64,000 bases of DNA. Origin: Cerina litoralis (GTDB lineage: Bacteria; Bacteroidota; Bacteroidia; Flavobacteriales; Flavobacteriaceae). The notes under the pieces were generated by a model. It saw only the letters and a list, made by a program, of their open reading frames with translations, did not search any database and was not told the DNA's origin. The stretch spans positions 1-64,000 of the forward strand of contig JAIRBC010000006.1 of assembly GCA_022008415.1 (NCBI GenBank), in the 5' to 3' direction. The position numbers and the translations under genes were made by a program. This document shows positions 40,731-49,569 of this stretch, one piece after another; position 1 is the stretch's first letter, and the number at the start of each line of letters is the position of its first letter.

Positions 40731-42098
40731 ATGAAGACAGACACCTTCCAAACAATAGTAATTCTGGTTCTAGTAGAAATTGTTTTTTTTTCTTCCTGTG
40801 TCAAGAACAGGGATTTCGACCCGCCCGAAACCCAATGTAGCAAGGGTTTAATTGCCAACACAACGATCCAGAATGTGAAAGACCTCTACGTGGACGGCAC
40901 GGTCGAAATTCAGGGGGATCTGGTCTTGGAAGGAGTGGTAGTTTCTTCGGACAAGGAGGGTAATTTTTTTGGAAACCTCCACTTTCAAGATCGCCCGGAC
41001 AATCCGACCCTGGGATTGGAAATTGAGATAGATGTACGGGATTCCCACTTATTTTATGGGGTCGGACAAAAGATATTTGTAAAACTGAAAGGATTATATC
41101 TGGGAAAAAGCAAGGGGGTTTATAAGATAGGGGGAGTTTTTACTTCGTTTGGTAATTTGTCCGTAGGTCGTCTTCCGGCTGCGGCAGTGGATCAACATTT
41201 GTTCGCTGCCTGCGAATCTCCCGCACCGATCAAACCACGATTGACAACCATTGACGGATTGAACGCCGATATGCTAAGTACACTGATCCAATTAGATGGT
41301 CTAGAGGTGGTCGATGAACAAGTGGGTCTTCCGTTTGCAACTCCCCAAGAGGAAACCGAAAGAACTTTAAAAGATTGTGAAGGGAACGAAATTGTCCTTT
41401 TAAACAGTGGTTATGCCAACTTTCAAGCGCAACCTCTGCCAGATGGAAACGGTACGATTACGGGAGTATTGACCGAGGATAACAACACCTTCCAATTAGT
41501 GGTTCGGGATTTGGTAGATTTAGATTTTAGTGGTAAACGTTGCCCTCCCGACCAACAGACTTCCAACCGGGTTTTTATTTCGGAATTGGCCGACCCGGAC
41601 AATAACAGCGGGGCCAGGTTTGTAGAACTATATAATTCCGGTTCAGAGACATTGAGTCTAAAAGGTTGGTCGCTCCGCAGATACACCAACGCCAATACCG
41701 AGGTGAGCTCATCAATTGATCTGAGCAATTTTACTATCAATACGGAAAGCACCTTTGTGATATCTCCCAACGCCATGGAATTTGAGACGGTCTATGGTTT
41801 CGCTCCGGACCTTGGAGTAAAGACCAACAGTCCCGCCGATTCCAACGGGGATGACAATTTAGAACTTGTAGATCCTTTTGGCGCGGTAATAGACACCTTT
41901 GGTGTGATAGGGGAAGATGGGTCGGGCACCGACCACGAATTTGAGGATGGTAGGGCGGTTAGGAACTCGGGGATTACCAAGGCAAATCCGGTTTATACAT
42001 TTGGCGAATGGACCGTTTACAACGATACTGGTGCAGCGGGAACCATAAACTTGCCCCAAAACGCCCCTGAGGATTTTACCCCGGGGATTAGGGATTAA
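40731..42098 (+). CDS. DUF5689 and lamin-tail domain lipoprotein
   Basis: This 455-residue lipoprotein has lipobox FSSC (about 23). The first half (about 35-265) is a DUF5689-type domain with an OB-like strand pattern (TVEIQGDLVLEGVVVSSDKEGNFFGNLHFQD is its core, and DLVDLDFSGKRC its end). The second half (about 280-440) is a lamin-tail domain: FISELADPDNNSGARFVELYNSGSETLSLKGWSLRRYT, with LVDPFGAVIDTFG. Lamin-tail domains often accompany secreted nucleases. It follows the TonB receptor and completes the nuclease/receptor/lipoprotein trio, probably as the surface binding component. Confidence 0.85.
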   Translation: MKTDTFQTIVILVLVEIVFFSSCVKNRDFDPPETQCSKGLIANTTIQNVKDLYVDGTVEIQGDLVLEGVVVSSDKEGNFFGNLHFQDRPDNPTLGLEIEIDVRDSHLFYGVGQKIFVKLKGLYLGKSKGVYKIGGVFTSFGNLSVGRLPAAAVDQHLFAACESPAPIKPRLTTIDGLNADMLSTLIQLDGLEVVDEQVGLPFATPQEETERTLKDCEGNEIVLLNSGYANFQAQPLPDGNGTITGVLTEDNNTFQLVVRDLVDLDFSGKRCPPDQQTSNRVFISELADPDNNSGARFVELYNSGSETLSLKGWSLRRYTNANTEVSSSIDLSNFTINTESTFVISPNAMEFETVYGFAPDLGVKTNSPADSNGDDNLELVDPFGAVIDTFGVIGEDGSGTDHEFEDGRAVRNSGITKANPVYTFGEWTVYNDTGAAGTINLPQNAPEDFTPGIRD

Positions 42099-42175
42099 GC
42101 CCCTTTTCGCCAACCGTAAAAAATGGAATAGGCGAAACTATTTGGGGCAATCAAGGTAAATTACTGGTGATATAT

Positions 42176-42192
42176 CGAATCTTCAAGATTCG
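42176..42192. promoter_or_regulatory. 17-bp perfect palindrome
   Basis: CGAATCTTCAAGATTCG is a perfect inverted repeat with a single central base. It lies between the lipoprotein gene and the ankyrin gene. It is an operator candidate or a short hairpin, with no T-run. Confidence 0.4.
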
Positions 42193-42287
42193 TGATTTTA
42201 AGAGCTATGGTTTTTCTCGGCCCTTCGTTTTTTTGAGTAAATTTGGAAGACGTAATGAATTGATTGAGTAACCGAATATACTAACCC

Positions 42288-42776
42288 ATGAACGAATTTT
42301 TCTTTGATGAGATAAGGAATGGTGATTTCAAGGAGGTAAGGGCTATGTTGGCGAAGAATCCCGTACTACTCAATAGTAAGGACGATAGGGGGTCTACCCC
42401 GTTAATTTTGGCCGCGTATTGTGACGAGTCTGAAATCGTAGACCATCTTTTGGCCCAGGGAGCGAAAATCGACGCCAAGGATGCCTCTGGGAACACTGCA
42501 ATTATGGGGGTGTGTTTTAAAGGATATTCAGATTTGGTCAAGAAATTTATAGAGCACGGAGCCAACGTTAACGAACGCAATGCCATGGGCGCCACCTGCC
42601 TCATCTATGCCATTACTTTTAATCGAGAAGAAATTGCCAAACTGCTTTTGGAAAATGGCGCCGATAAAAAGATGAAGGACGTCCGTGGAAATACAGCCCT
42701 AGACCATGCCAAAATGCAAGGATTGCCTAGATTGGTGGCCTTGTTGGAGGCATCCGAGCAAATGGATGGGTCATAA
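42288..42776 (+). CDS. Ankyrin repeat protein
   Basis: This 162-residue cytoplasmic protein is made almost wholly of ankyrin repeats. Four to five can be counted: about 1-30 (cap), 35-65 (DDRGSTPLILAAYCDESEIVDHLLAQGA), 68-98 (DASGNTAIMGVCFKGYSDLVKKFIEHGA), 101-131 (NAMGATCLIYAITFNREEIAKLLLENGA) and 134-155. Such proteins bind partners and have no activity of their own. In other Bacteroidota small ankyrin proteins lie next to catalase genes, but there is none here. It stands 96 bp before the Nudix gene. Confidence 0.9.
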   Translation: MNEFFFDEIRNGDFKEVRAMLAKNPVLLNSKDDRGSTPLILAAYCDESEIVDHLLAQGAKIDAKDASGNTAIMGVCFKGYSDLVKKFIEHGANVNERNAMGATCLIYAITFNREEIAKLLLENGADKKMKDVRGNTALDHAKMQGLPRLVALLEASEQMDGS

Positions 42777-42872
42777 ATGTAAAATGGCAATGTCCAATAA
42801 ACATATTGTGGTACTAATGGGGAAATCCCATTTTCACACTAAGTCCTTTTTTAAACCATAGCAATATTCCTA

Positions 42873-43496
42873 ATGGAAGATAAACAACCGCTGGAACTTA
42901 TAAAAAGAATAAAGGCCCTTGCAGATACAGGATTGGTCTATGCCGATGATGAATATCATCGGGAACGGTATGAGGAATTACGGGAGATTGGTTTGCAACT
43001 GCTCAGTAAGGTTTCCGATCGGCCGATATCGGCCCTACGAGATTTTTATATGCCTGTGGTGGATTATCCCACCCCGAAAGTAGACGTTCGGGGATTGGTG
43101 CTGAACGGGAACACGGAGATCTTGATGACCCAAGAGCAGGAGGATGGCCACTGGACGATTCCCGGAGGTTGGGCAGATGTGGGGTTTACCCCTACGGAAA
43201 TGATAGTTCGTGAAATTGAGGAAGAAACGGGATTAAAAACAAGTGTAATCCGTCTTTTGGCGGTCTACGATAAAAAATGCCACCCCCATCCGCCCCAACC
43301 ATTGTACATTTATAAACTCAACTTTTTATGCAAGATCGAGGGAGGTGTTTTAGAACCCGGTTTTGACATGAAGGATGCGGCCTTCTTCCCGATAAGCAAT
43401 TTGCCCGAGCTCTCGCAGGACAGGATTTTAGAATCGCAATTGCAGCAGTTGTATAGGCTTGCCATAGAGGGGAACATGGATGTGTATGTAGATTGA
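42873..43496 (+). CDS. Nudix hydrolase with N-terminal helical domain
   Basis: This 207-residue protein has the full Nudix box at about 99-121 (GWADVGFTPTEMIVREIEEETGL, pattern GX5EX7REUXEEXGU), so it should hydrolyse a nucleoside diphosphate derivative, with metal bound by the REIEEE helix. The N-terminal 60 residues are helical (ELIKRIKALADTGLVYADDEYHRERYEELREIG), matching the NUDIX_N domain of ADP-ribose pyrophosphatase-like proteins. The substrate is not determined. The nitrilase-family gene follows 22 bp later, possibly co-transcribed. Confidence 0.9.
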   Translation: MEDKQPLELIKRIKALADTGLVYADDEYHRERYEELREIGLQLLSKVSDRPISALRDFYMPVVDYPTPKVDVRGLVLNGNTEILMTQEQEDGHWTIPGGWADVGFTPTEMIVREIEEETGLKTSVIRLLAVYDKKCHPHPPQPLYIYKLNFLCKIEGGVLEPGFDMKDAAFFPISNLPELSQDRILESQLQQLYRLAIEGNMDVYVD

Positions 43497-43518
43497 ACAA
43501 AGGCCAAATAGACGATAG

Positions 43519-44292
43519 ATGCCCAATAAACTAGAAATAGCACTTATTCAGGTTCCTCTGTTTTGGGAGGACCCCGAGCGTAACAGGGAGTTGTTTTCCC
43601 GGAAAATGGAATCGATTTCCAACAAAACGGATATCATTGTTTTGCCAGAAATGTTTACAACGGGCTTTACAATGGCCCCAGAAAATTTGGACCCGCGGGA
43701 AGGGGAAATAACGGTTGCCTGGATGCAGGAAAAGGCTAAGGAATACAACGCTGCCGTTGTTGGGAGTATCGTCATTTTTGAAGGTGGCAGGTATTTTAAC
43801 CGCCTCTTCTTTGTTAAACCCGATGGAAGGGCCTTTCATTATGACAAACGTCATACCTTCACTTTGGCGGGTGAGGATAAGGTGTACCAAGCCGGGACCG
43901 AAAAACTGAACGTAGATTTCAGGGGGTTCAAAATATGTCCGTTGATATGTTATGACCTGCGTTTTCCCGTTTGGGCGAGGAACTCATCGGAGTGCGATGT
44001 GCTGATCTATGTAGCCAATTGGCCCACGCCCAGGATTATGGCATGGGATACCTTGCTCAAAGCCCGAGCCATTGAGAATATGGTGTATTGTATTGGGGTA
44101 AACAGGATCGGTCAAGATAAAACCGGGCACGATTATCCAGGACATTCGGCAGTCTGTGATACGCTAGGTGAACGATTGGCATTTTCACAAGTGGAGGAGA
44201 TAGTGGTTGCTACCTTAAATAAAGATCATATTGTGGAAACTCGGAAAAAACTGGGTTTTTTGGAAGATCGGGATGCCTTTATTTTAAAATGA
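43519..44292 (+). CDS. Carbon-nitrogen hydrolase, omega-amidase (YafV) type
   Basis: This 257-residue nitrilase-superfamily amidase carries the Glu-Lys-Cys triad: E44 (VLPEMFTTGF), K110 (YDKRHTF) and C144 (LICYDLRFP). The PEMFTTGF and ICYDLRFPVWARN motifs are those of YafV/Nit2-like omega-amidases, which hydrolyse 2-oxoglutaramate or similar repair substrates. No signal peptide. The 3' end overlaps the convergent Ig-like lipoprotein gene by 14 bp. Confidence 0.9.
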   Translation: MPNKLEIALIQVPLFWEDPERNRELFSRKMESISNKTDIIVLPEMFTTGFTMAPENLDPREGEITVAWMQEKAKEYNAAVVGSIVIFEGGRYFNRLFFVKPDGRAFHYDKRHTFTLAGEDKVYQAGTEKLNVDFRGFKICPLICYDLRFPVWARNSSECDVLIYVANWPTPRIMAWDTLLKARAIENMVYCIGVNRIGQDKTGHDYPGHSAVCDTLGERLAFSQVEEIVVATLNKDHIVETRKKLGFLEDRDAFILK

Positions 44293-45916
44293 ACGTTTGG
44301 TTTTTCTCCCAATTGGCACGCAACTCTATTACATCTGGGAAATAGGTTACTTTTTCCGGTTGTTTCCTTTCCAGATAGTTGCCGGTATCCCATTTGCCGT
44401 TGCCGTTGGAGTCGAATATAATCCTAAAAACATACTTGCCGGGTTTTAGGTTATTAAATTCATATTCACTCTTATCACCCGTTTGGATTTCCCGTTTTAA
44501 TTCTCCCTTCTCATCCGTTAGCTGTGCAATGACCGGAAACTCGATGCCCCCTTCCACGGTTAATTTTAAGTTGCCAAAATCGGCATAACTCCCGGTTGAA
44601 AGCGAAGTGGTCAAACTGTCGTTTTGGGTCCCGAAAAAGTCCTCAATGGCTCCTGGCAGCAGTTCCATGTTGTATTTTTCATTGGGTTCTACCTTAAAGG
44701 AAATCCGCATCCTATTGCTCAGGGTGTCCAAATTTACAGTAAAGTTAACAGCCGTTGTATCTTTGTCAAAAAGACTTATTTTAGAAGAATCGATTTTTAC
44801 GATAGGCGTTGTCGTAGACGTGATATAATACGGATCGCTAAAGCTTAAGGTGCCCGACTGGTTTGGGGCAAGTTGTAGGGAATCTATGCCCACCTTACGA
44901 GCCTTTACCGTAAAGGTGTCTATGATTTTTAGCTTTTCATTGGTTACCTTGAACACTGCGGAATCCATATCAAAGGGTGTAAACCAAAAATTTAGGGTGT
45001 CTTTGTTGGGCTCTTTTCTTATCATGGTCCGTACGCTATCGGGTATACCGGACATGGGGGTTATCTGTATCTCATCCGAATTTCCCGAATAACCAAAAAT
45101 GATCTTGTTCATGGCGGTAAAACTCGGTACGGCAACGCTGTAATTTGGAATTTCCTTGAACAGGGTCAAAAGGTAAGTACTGTCCGTCGGGATCGTCACG
45201 GTGTCATTTAAAAATCCAATTTTGTCCACTTTTTGATCGAACATGTTGTTTTGCCCCTCATCCTTTATGGCAAACATGGCGTATTTCCCGGCCTTCAGAT
45301 TTTTTAGACGGAAGACTACGGCACTGTCCAATGTATTGGTCATATAGTTGGGCGGCCTTTTGTAGATCGTACTATCCGTATAGGTGCTATCCATTTCGTA
45401 CAGCATTACGCTAATGAAAGAATCGGCAGATTTTTTAAAGGCATCTTTCACGGCTCCGGCGACCATGAGGGAATCAATATAGGTCCCCGTAGAAAATACA
45501 TACGTGAGGAAACTGTTTGGGTTCCCTTCGTTGTTGTCTATTATGCTCTGTCCAAAATTAAGGGTGTAGGTTGTGTTCTCCTTTAGGGTATCCTTAAGGG
45601 TTAGTTCTACATATTTGCTAGGGCTGCCTTGGGGTGTAATTATCGGGGTATATTTAAGGGGAGGGGAAACAATAAGTTGCTTCTGTACGTCTTTTAGTTT
45701 TATGTATTCATCAAAATAGAGCCTTATTTTTTTTTCCTTAAAGTTAATGGTCATATCCTTGGGCTCGGCTTTGATCAGCTTTGGTGGTGTAACGTCCTTT
45801 GGACCCCCGGTAGGGGTGCCCCTCCTTGCACATTGAACCAAGGCAATTACTGCAAAAGCCATAAAAAGAGTTCCAAAAACACGTCTTAAGGGTCTAAAAA
45901 GGAATGATCCGTACAT
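44279..45916 (-). CDS. Ig-like (Big_5) domain lipoprotein
   Basis: This 545-residue predicted lipoprotein has a basic N-terminus, a hydrophobic segment (VFGTLFMAFAVIALVQC) with a lipobox-like VQC, and then ARRGTPTGGPKDVTPPKLIKAEP, the linker that typically opens the flavobacterial family with an N-terminal Ig-like domain. That domain (about 45-145) includes KIRLYFDEYIKLKDVQKQLIVSPP and TTYTLNFGQSIIDNNEGN. The remainder is beta-rich, with a SdrD-like domain near the C-terminus (LKPGKYVFRIIFDSNGNGKWDTGNYLERKQPEKV). It is a surface or periplasmic structural protein of unknown role. The mature part has almost no cysteine. Confidence 0.85.
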   Translation of the reverse strand: MYGSFLFRPLRRVFGTLFMAFAVIALVQCARRGTPTGGPKDVTPPKLIKAEPKDMTINFKEKKIRLYFDEYIKLKDVQKQLIVSPPLKYTPIITPQGSPSKYVELTLKDTLKENTTYTLNFGQSIIDNNEGNPNSFLTYVFSTGTYIDSLMVAGAVKDAFKKSADSFISVMLYEMDSTYTDSTIYKRPPNYMTNTLDSAVVFRLKNLKAGKYAMFAIKDEGQNNMFDQKVDKIGFLNDTVTIPTDSTYLLTLFKEIPNYSVAVPSFTAMNKIIFGYSGNSDEIQITPMSGIPDSVRTMIRKEPNKDTLNFWFTPFDMDSAVFKVTNEKLKIIDTFTVKARKVGIDSLQLAPNQSGTLSFSDPYYITSTTTPIVKIDSSKISLFDKDTTAVNFTVNLDTLSNRMRISFKVEPNEKYNMELLPGAIEDFFGTQNDSLTTSLSTGSYADFGNLKLTVEGGIEFPVIAQLTDEKGELKREIQTGDKSEYEFNNLKPGKYVFRIIFDSNGNGKWDTGNYLERKQPEKVTYFPDVIELRANWEKNQTFILK

Positions 45917-46114
45917 TTCTACTTGTTCTATTGCTCGCCACCTGCGTTAAAAATACTCATCTTAGCTTTGCTATGCCTGGGTTTTTTGCCTTGGTGGCAA
46001 TTAAAATATCCGCGTATAATTTACACGTCTATTTTCTTTACAGACCCTAGCATATCAACCTGAAAAAAATATAAAGCAAAGAAACAACTAATTTGGACGC
46101 ACGACAAATTTACG

Positions 46115-46140
46115 TTCCCTCCTCTCGGGGGGTTAGGGCG
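46115..46140. repeat. GC-rich CCTCTC/GGGGGG intergenic element
   Basis: CCTCCTCTCGGGGGGTTAGG and the following GCGGGG form a short G/C-rich stretch in an A/T-rich gap. It resembles the hairpin inserted in ileS at 18385-18403. The rest of 45917-46148 holds a minus-strand -7 box (TAAATTTG, 46105-46112) and nothing else clear. Confidence 0.35.
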
Positions 46141-46148
46141 GGGACGAT

Positions 46149-46853
46149 TTACGCAACTACCGCCATGGTAGCAATATAAAGGGATATGCCGTCTACTTCG
46201 TTCAAAGTCCTAGCGCAAGCTTCCAAAGTAGCCCCGGTCGTTACAATATCATCGATAAGAAGTACGTTCTTGTTTTTAAGGAGCGTAGGGTCGGAAATTG
46301 TAAAAAGCGCCTTATCGCTCTGCCATCGGTAAATTCGGCTCTTTTTGGTCTGGGTTTTGGTGTTTGCTGTTTTTAATAGGACGTTTGGGACATAATCGGC
46401 CCTCAAATGGTAACCTAACCGTTCACCGAAGTAGGTAAGTTGGTTATAGCCCCTTTTCCTAAGTTTTTTTACGTGGAGGGGTACGGGAACTATCGCATCG
46501 ATAAAGTCTATCTGCTGTTGTTCCTTTAATAATTGTCCAAACCAATCCCCTAGAAAGGTGCCGATCTGTTGCTGGTTTTTGTATTTAAGATGATGGATTA
46601 AGTTTTTAACGATACCATTTTTGGTAAAAAACAGGAAGGAATTTGCCTTTTTCACCCTAGTTCTACCGTAAAAAATACGGTCAATTGGGTTTTCATCGAT
46701 AAAATTGTACTCGGTGAGTGGTAATTGATTCCGACAAACGGTACATAATAATCGTTCACCTTTACCCATAGGTGCATTACATCCAAAACACCCCCTTGGT
46801 ACTAGGATGCTGTTGATATCATTTAGTATATTTGAAAACTTGGATCGTACCAA
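46149..46853 (-). CDS. comF: ComF family phosphoribosyltransferase-like protein
   Basis: This 234-residue ComF-like protein has an N-terminal double zinc-finger-like region (GCFGCNAPMG, LCTVC) and a C-terminal phosphoribosyltransferase fold with the PRPP loop VLLIDDIVTTGATLEAC. VPVPLHVKKLRKRGYNQ is the hallmark motif of the family. ComF takes part in natural DNA uptake in other bacteria; here the role is inferred only from family. Start is TTG 46853, since no upstream or close downstream ATG fits. It is divergent from the coiled-coil gene with only 38 bp between them. Confidence 0.88.
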   Translation of the reverse strand: MVRSKFSNILNDINSILVPRGCFGCNAPMGKGERLLCTVCRNQLPLTEYNFIDENPIDRIFYGRTRVKKANSFLFFTKNGIVKNLIHHLKYKNQQQIGTFLGDWFGQLLKEQQQIDFIDAIVPVPLHVKKLRKRGYNQLTYFGERLGYHLRADYVPNVLLKTANTKTQTKKSRIYRWQSDKALFTISDPTLLKNKNVLLIDDIVTTGATLEACARTLNEVDGISLYIATMAVVA

Positions 46854-46891
46854 AATCTTAAAGATAACCTACTTAACCGACCTACTAGTAA

Positions 46892-47788
46892 ATGGATGTT
46901 CAAGATACTAAATTTAACTACAAGTTAATCCTTGCCGCCTTGGTCGCCGTAATCGTTGGGGTGCTAATTGCATTTTATTACAGTTACGCGCAATCCAAGA
47001 CACAGATCAACTACCTGGAGCAGGAAAAGACCTTGTTGACCAAGGATCTTACTTTGATGAAGGCCGAAGTGGATAGATTATCGGCATTGAACGAGGTTAA
47101 CGATATAGAGCTTCAATCCTCAAAGTACCGCGTTCAACAGCTTTTGGATTCTGTGGGTAGGCTCACCTTTACTATAGAAAAATTAAAGGAGTATAAAAAG
47201 GAACTTCGAATTCTCGAAGCCAAGCACGATAGCTTAAAGCTAAAAAACAACTTCCTGAAATACAACAATATGCTCTTATCGGACAAATATGAGGATACCA
47301 GGAAGAAGATAGAGGAATTGAGGGGCAAGAGCAGTTCCCTTGCAGAGGCGGAGGCACTGCTACGCCAGAAGAACAGGGAGCTCAGCACGGAACTTAAGAC
47401 CAAGAACTATCTGAAACTTCAAAATGCGGAAGGCAGTGGTTTTAGGATGAGGAGCGGAAGACCTATTAAAACGAACAAGGCCTCGATTATCTCAAAATTA
47501 AGAGGCTGCGTTACCGTGGTTGGAAATCCTAATACCAATAGGGAGGACCGGGTGCTCTATTTTCAATTTTTGGGCCCCAATATGGGTGTTATAGAGGATA
47601 ATGCCAACACCATAAACGTAAATGGCAATACGTACAGTAAAAAGGTGGAGTTCGTTTATATGGGACAGGAATTGAACGTTTGTGATGTTATTACCATCCC
47701 CGAGGGATCGCTCGCCGAAGGCATATATACCCTCAATGTTTTTGAGAACGAAAGATTGCTATCTACGGCGGAATTCGAGTTAAAATAA
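46892..47788 (+). CDS. Membrane-anchored coiled-coil protein, conserved in flavobacteria
   Basis: I do not recognise a named family. The 298-residue protein has one membrane segment (about 11-30, LILAALVAVIVGVLIAFYYS). A long coiled coil follows (about 37-175) rich in Leu, Lys and Glu, then a linker with GSGFRMRSGRPIKTNKAS. A C-terminal beta domain (about 205-298) has RVLYFQFLGPNMGVIED and EGIYTLNVFENERLLSTAEFELK. The topology suggests a periplasmic coiled coil ending in a beta-sandwich. Proteins with the same outline lie near comF in other flavobacteria as far as I recall. The role is unknown. Confidence 0.75.
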   Translation: MDVQDTKFNYKLILAALVAVIVGVLIAFYYSYAQSKTQINYLEQEKTLLTKDLTLMKAEVDRLSALNEVNDIELQSSKYRVQQLLDSVGRLTFTIEKLKEYKKELRILEAKHDSLKLKNNFLKYNNMLLSDKYEDTRKKIEELRGKSSSLAEAEALLRQKNRELSTELKTKNYLKLQNAEGSGFRMRSGRPIKTNKASIISKLRGCVTVVGNPNTNREDRVLYFQFLGPNMGVIEDNANTINVNGNTYSKKVEFVYMGQELNVCDVITIPEGSLAEGIYTLNVFENERLLSTAEFELK

Positions 47789-47968
47789 TCTTCTAAGGCC
47801 GGCGCTTTTATATTTTATGTCGGAATAAATGGCCATCGGCTCTTGGCTTTTCACTTATCGCCAAGTGCCGTAGACAAATTGTATTGCACCAGGCGTACAG
47901 TGCAGGGCGACCTTTGGGTAATGCGCTGCTATTTTGCAAGGGGAACTCCAATTAAATTCATTGTAGTA

Positions 47969-48001
47969 TTGAGATAATTACATCTAGATATTTTACTTTT
48001 G
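47969..48001 (+). promoter_or_regulatory. Promoter of glyS giving a nearly leaderless mRNA
   Basis: TTG (47969-47971), 22 bp, TACTTTTG (47994-48001) match the Bacteroidota pattern. With a start of transcription about 5-6 bases after the -7 box, the mRNA would begin at or next to the ATG at 48007. Confidence 0.55.
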
Positions 48002-48006
48002 TCCCC

Positions 48007-49554
48007 ATGGCAAACCAAGAAGACGATTTTAAAAAGGTCATATCCCACGCCAAAGAGTATGGGTATGTGTTTCAATCCAGTGAAATATACGACGGCCTTA
48101 GCGCCGTGTACGATTACGGCCAGAACGGCGCCGCTTTAAAGAACAATATCAAGGAGTACTGGTGGAAGGCCATGGTACAGCTCCACGGTAATATTGTAGG
48201 TATAGATTCCGCTATCCTTATGCATCCTACAACATGGAAGGCTTCGGGCCACGTAGACGCGTTTAATGACCCCTTGATAGACAACAAGGATTCCAAAAAG
48301 CGATATAGGGCCGACGTCCTGATCGAGGACCACGTGGCCAAAATCGAGGCCAAGATCGATAAAGAGGTCGCCAAAGCTTCCAAACGCTTTGGGGATGCTT
48401 TTGACAAGGAACAATTTTTGGCTACCAACCCTAGGGTGGTCGAATACCAGGAGCAGGCATGTTCCATTCTTAAACGAATGGGAAAATCCTTGGAAAATGA
48501 GGATTTGGCCGACGTAAAAAGTCTAATCGAGGAGCTGGGTATTGGATGTCCCCTCAGCGGTTCCAAAAACTGGACCGATGTTAAACAGTTTAACCTTATG
48601 TTCGGCACCAAGCTCGGGGCTTCTTCCGAGAATGCTATGGACCTCTACCTTAGACCGGAAACGGCCCAAGGCATTTTCGTCAATTTCCTGAACGTACAAA
48701 AAACCGGGCGTATGAAAATCCCCTTTGGAATCGCCCAAATTGGAAAGGCTTTCAGAAACGAAATCGTGGCAAGGCAATTTATTTTCCGTCAGCGAGAGTT
48801 CGAACAAATGGAAATGCAGTTCTTTATTAGACCCGGATCACAAAGGGAATGGTACGAAAAGTGGAAGGAAGACAGAATAAAATGGCACTGGTCATTAGGA
48901 ATGGGGAAGGATAACTACCGTTTTCACGATCACGACAAGCTGGCCCACTACGCCGATGCCGCTGCCGATATAGAATTTAAGTTCCCCTTTGGCTTTAAGG
49001 AATTGGAGGGCATACATTCCAGGACCGATTTTGACCTCGGGAACCACGAAAAATACTCGAGCAAAAAACTACAATATTTTGATCCCGAACTCAACGAAAG
49101 TTATGTGCCGTATGTGGTAGAGACCTCTATCGGGGTAGACCGTATGTTCTTGGCCGTATTTTCCAATTCCCTCCAAGAAGAGGATCTGGGCAATGGCACC
49201 ACAAGGACGGTATTAAAACTCCCTGCCGTATTGGCCCCGACCAAGGCGGCGGTATTCCCTCTGGTTAAGAAAGATGGCCTGCCAGAGCTTGCCCATGGGA
49301 TCGTTGAAGACCTGAAATGGGATTTTAACGTACTTTATGACGAAAAGGATGCCGTAGGGCGTCGTTACCGCAGACAGGATGCCGCAGGAACTCCATTTTG
49401 TATCACGGTAGATCATCAAACCTTGGAAGACGGTACCGTAACCGTACGCCATAGGGACACCATGGAACAGCAACGGGTACCGAAAGAAAATGTAAAGAGG
49501 ATCATTGCCCAGGAAGTGGATATGAAGCACTGGTTGAGAAGGATGGCGGACTGA
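48007..49554 (+). CDS. glyS: Glycyl-tRNA synthetase, single-chain alpha2 type
   Basis: This 515-residue class II synthetase is of the eukaryotic/archaeal-like alpha2 type (GlyQS), not the alpha/beta GlyQ-GlyS type. Motifs include YGYVFQSSEIYDGLSAVYDYGQNGAALKNN (N-terminal, glycine site), LRPETAQGIFVNF (motif 1 region), GIAQIGKAFRNEI and FIFRQREFEQMEMQFF (motif 2), and VETSIGVDRMFLA (motif 3). The anticodon-binding domain is at the end (APTKAAVFPLVKKDGLPELA). It ends 15 bp from the convergent acyltransferase gene. Confidence 0.95.
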   Translation: MANQEDDFKKVISHAKEYGYVFQSSEIYDGLSAVYDYGQNGAALKNNIKEYWWKAMVQLHGNIVGIDSAILMHPTTWKASGHVDAFNDPLIDNKDSKKRYRADVLIEDHVAKIEAKIDKEVAKASKRFGDAFDKEQFLATNPRVVEYQEQACSILKRMGKSLENEDLADVKSLIEELGIGCPLSGSKNWTDVKQFNLMFGTKLGASSENAMDLYLRPETAQGIFVNFLNVQKTGRMKIPFGIAQIGKAFRNEIVARQFIFRQREFEQMEMQFFIRPGSQREWYEKWKEDRIKWHWSLGMGKDNYRFHDHDKLAHYADAAADIEFKFPFGFKELEGIHSRTDFDLGNHEKYSSKKLQYFDPELNESYVPYVVETSIGVDRMFLAVFSNSLQEEDLGNGTTRTVLKLPAVLAPTKAAVFPLVKKDGLPELAHGIVEDLKWDFNVLYDEKDAVGRRYRRQDAAGTPFCITVDHQTLEDGTVTVRHRDTMEQQRVPKENVKRIIAQEVDMKHWLRRMAD

Positions 49555-49569
49555 TTCCAAGTCCTTTGG

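Noticed and set aside
48114..48611. 165-codon open frame on the minus strand
   Set aside because: It is antisense to glyS, which has all class II motifs here; the opposite frame is a composition effect.
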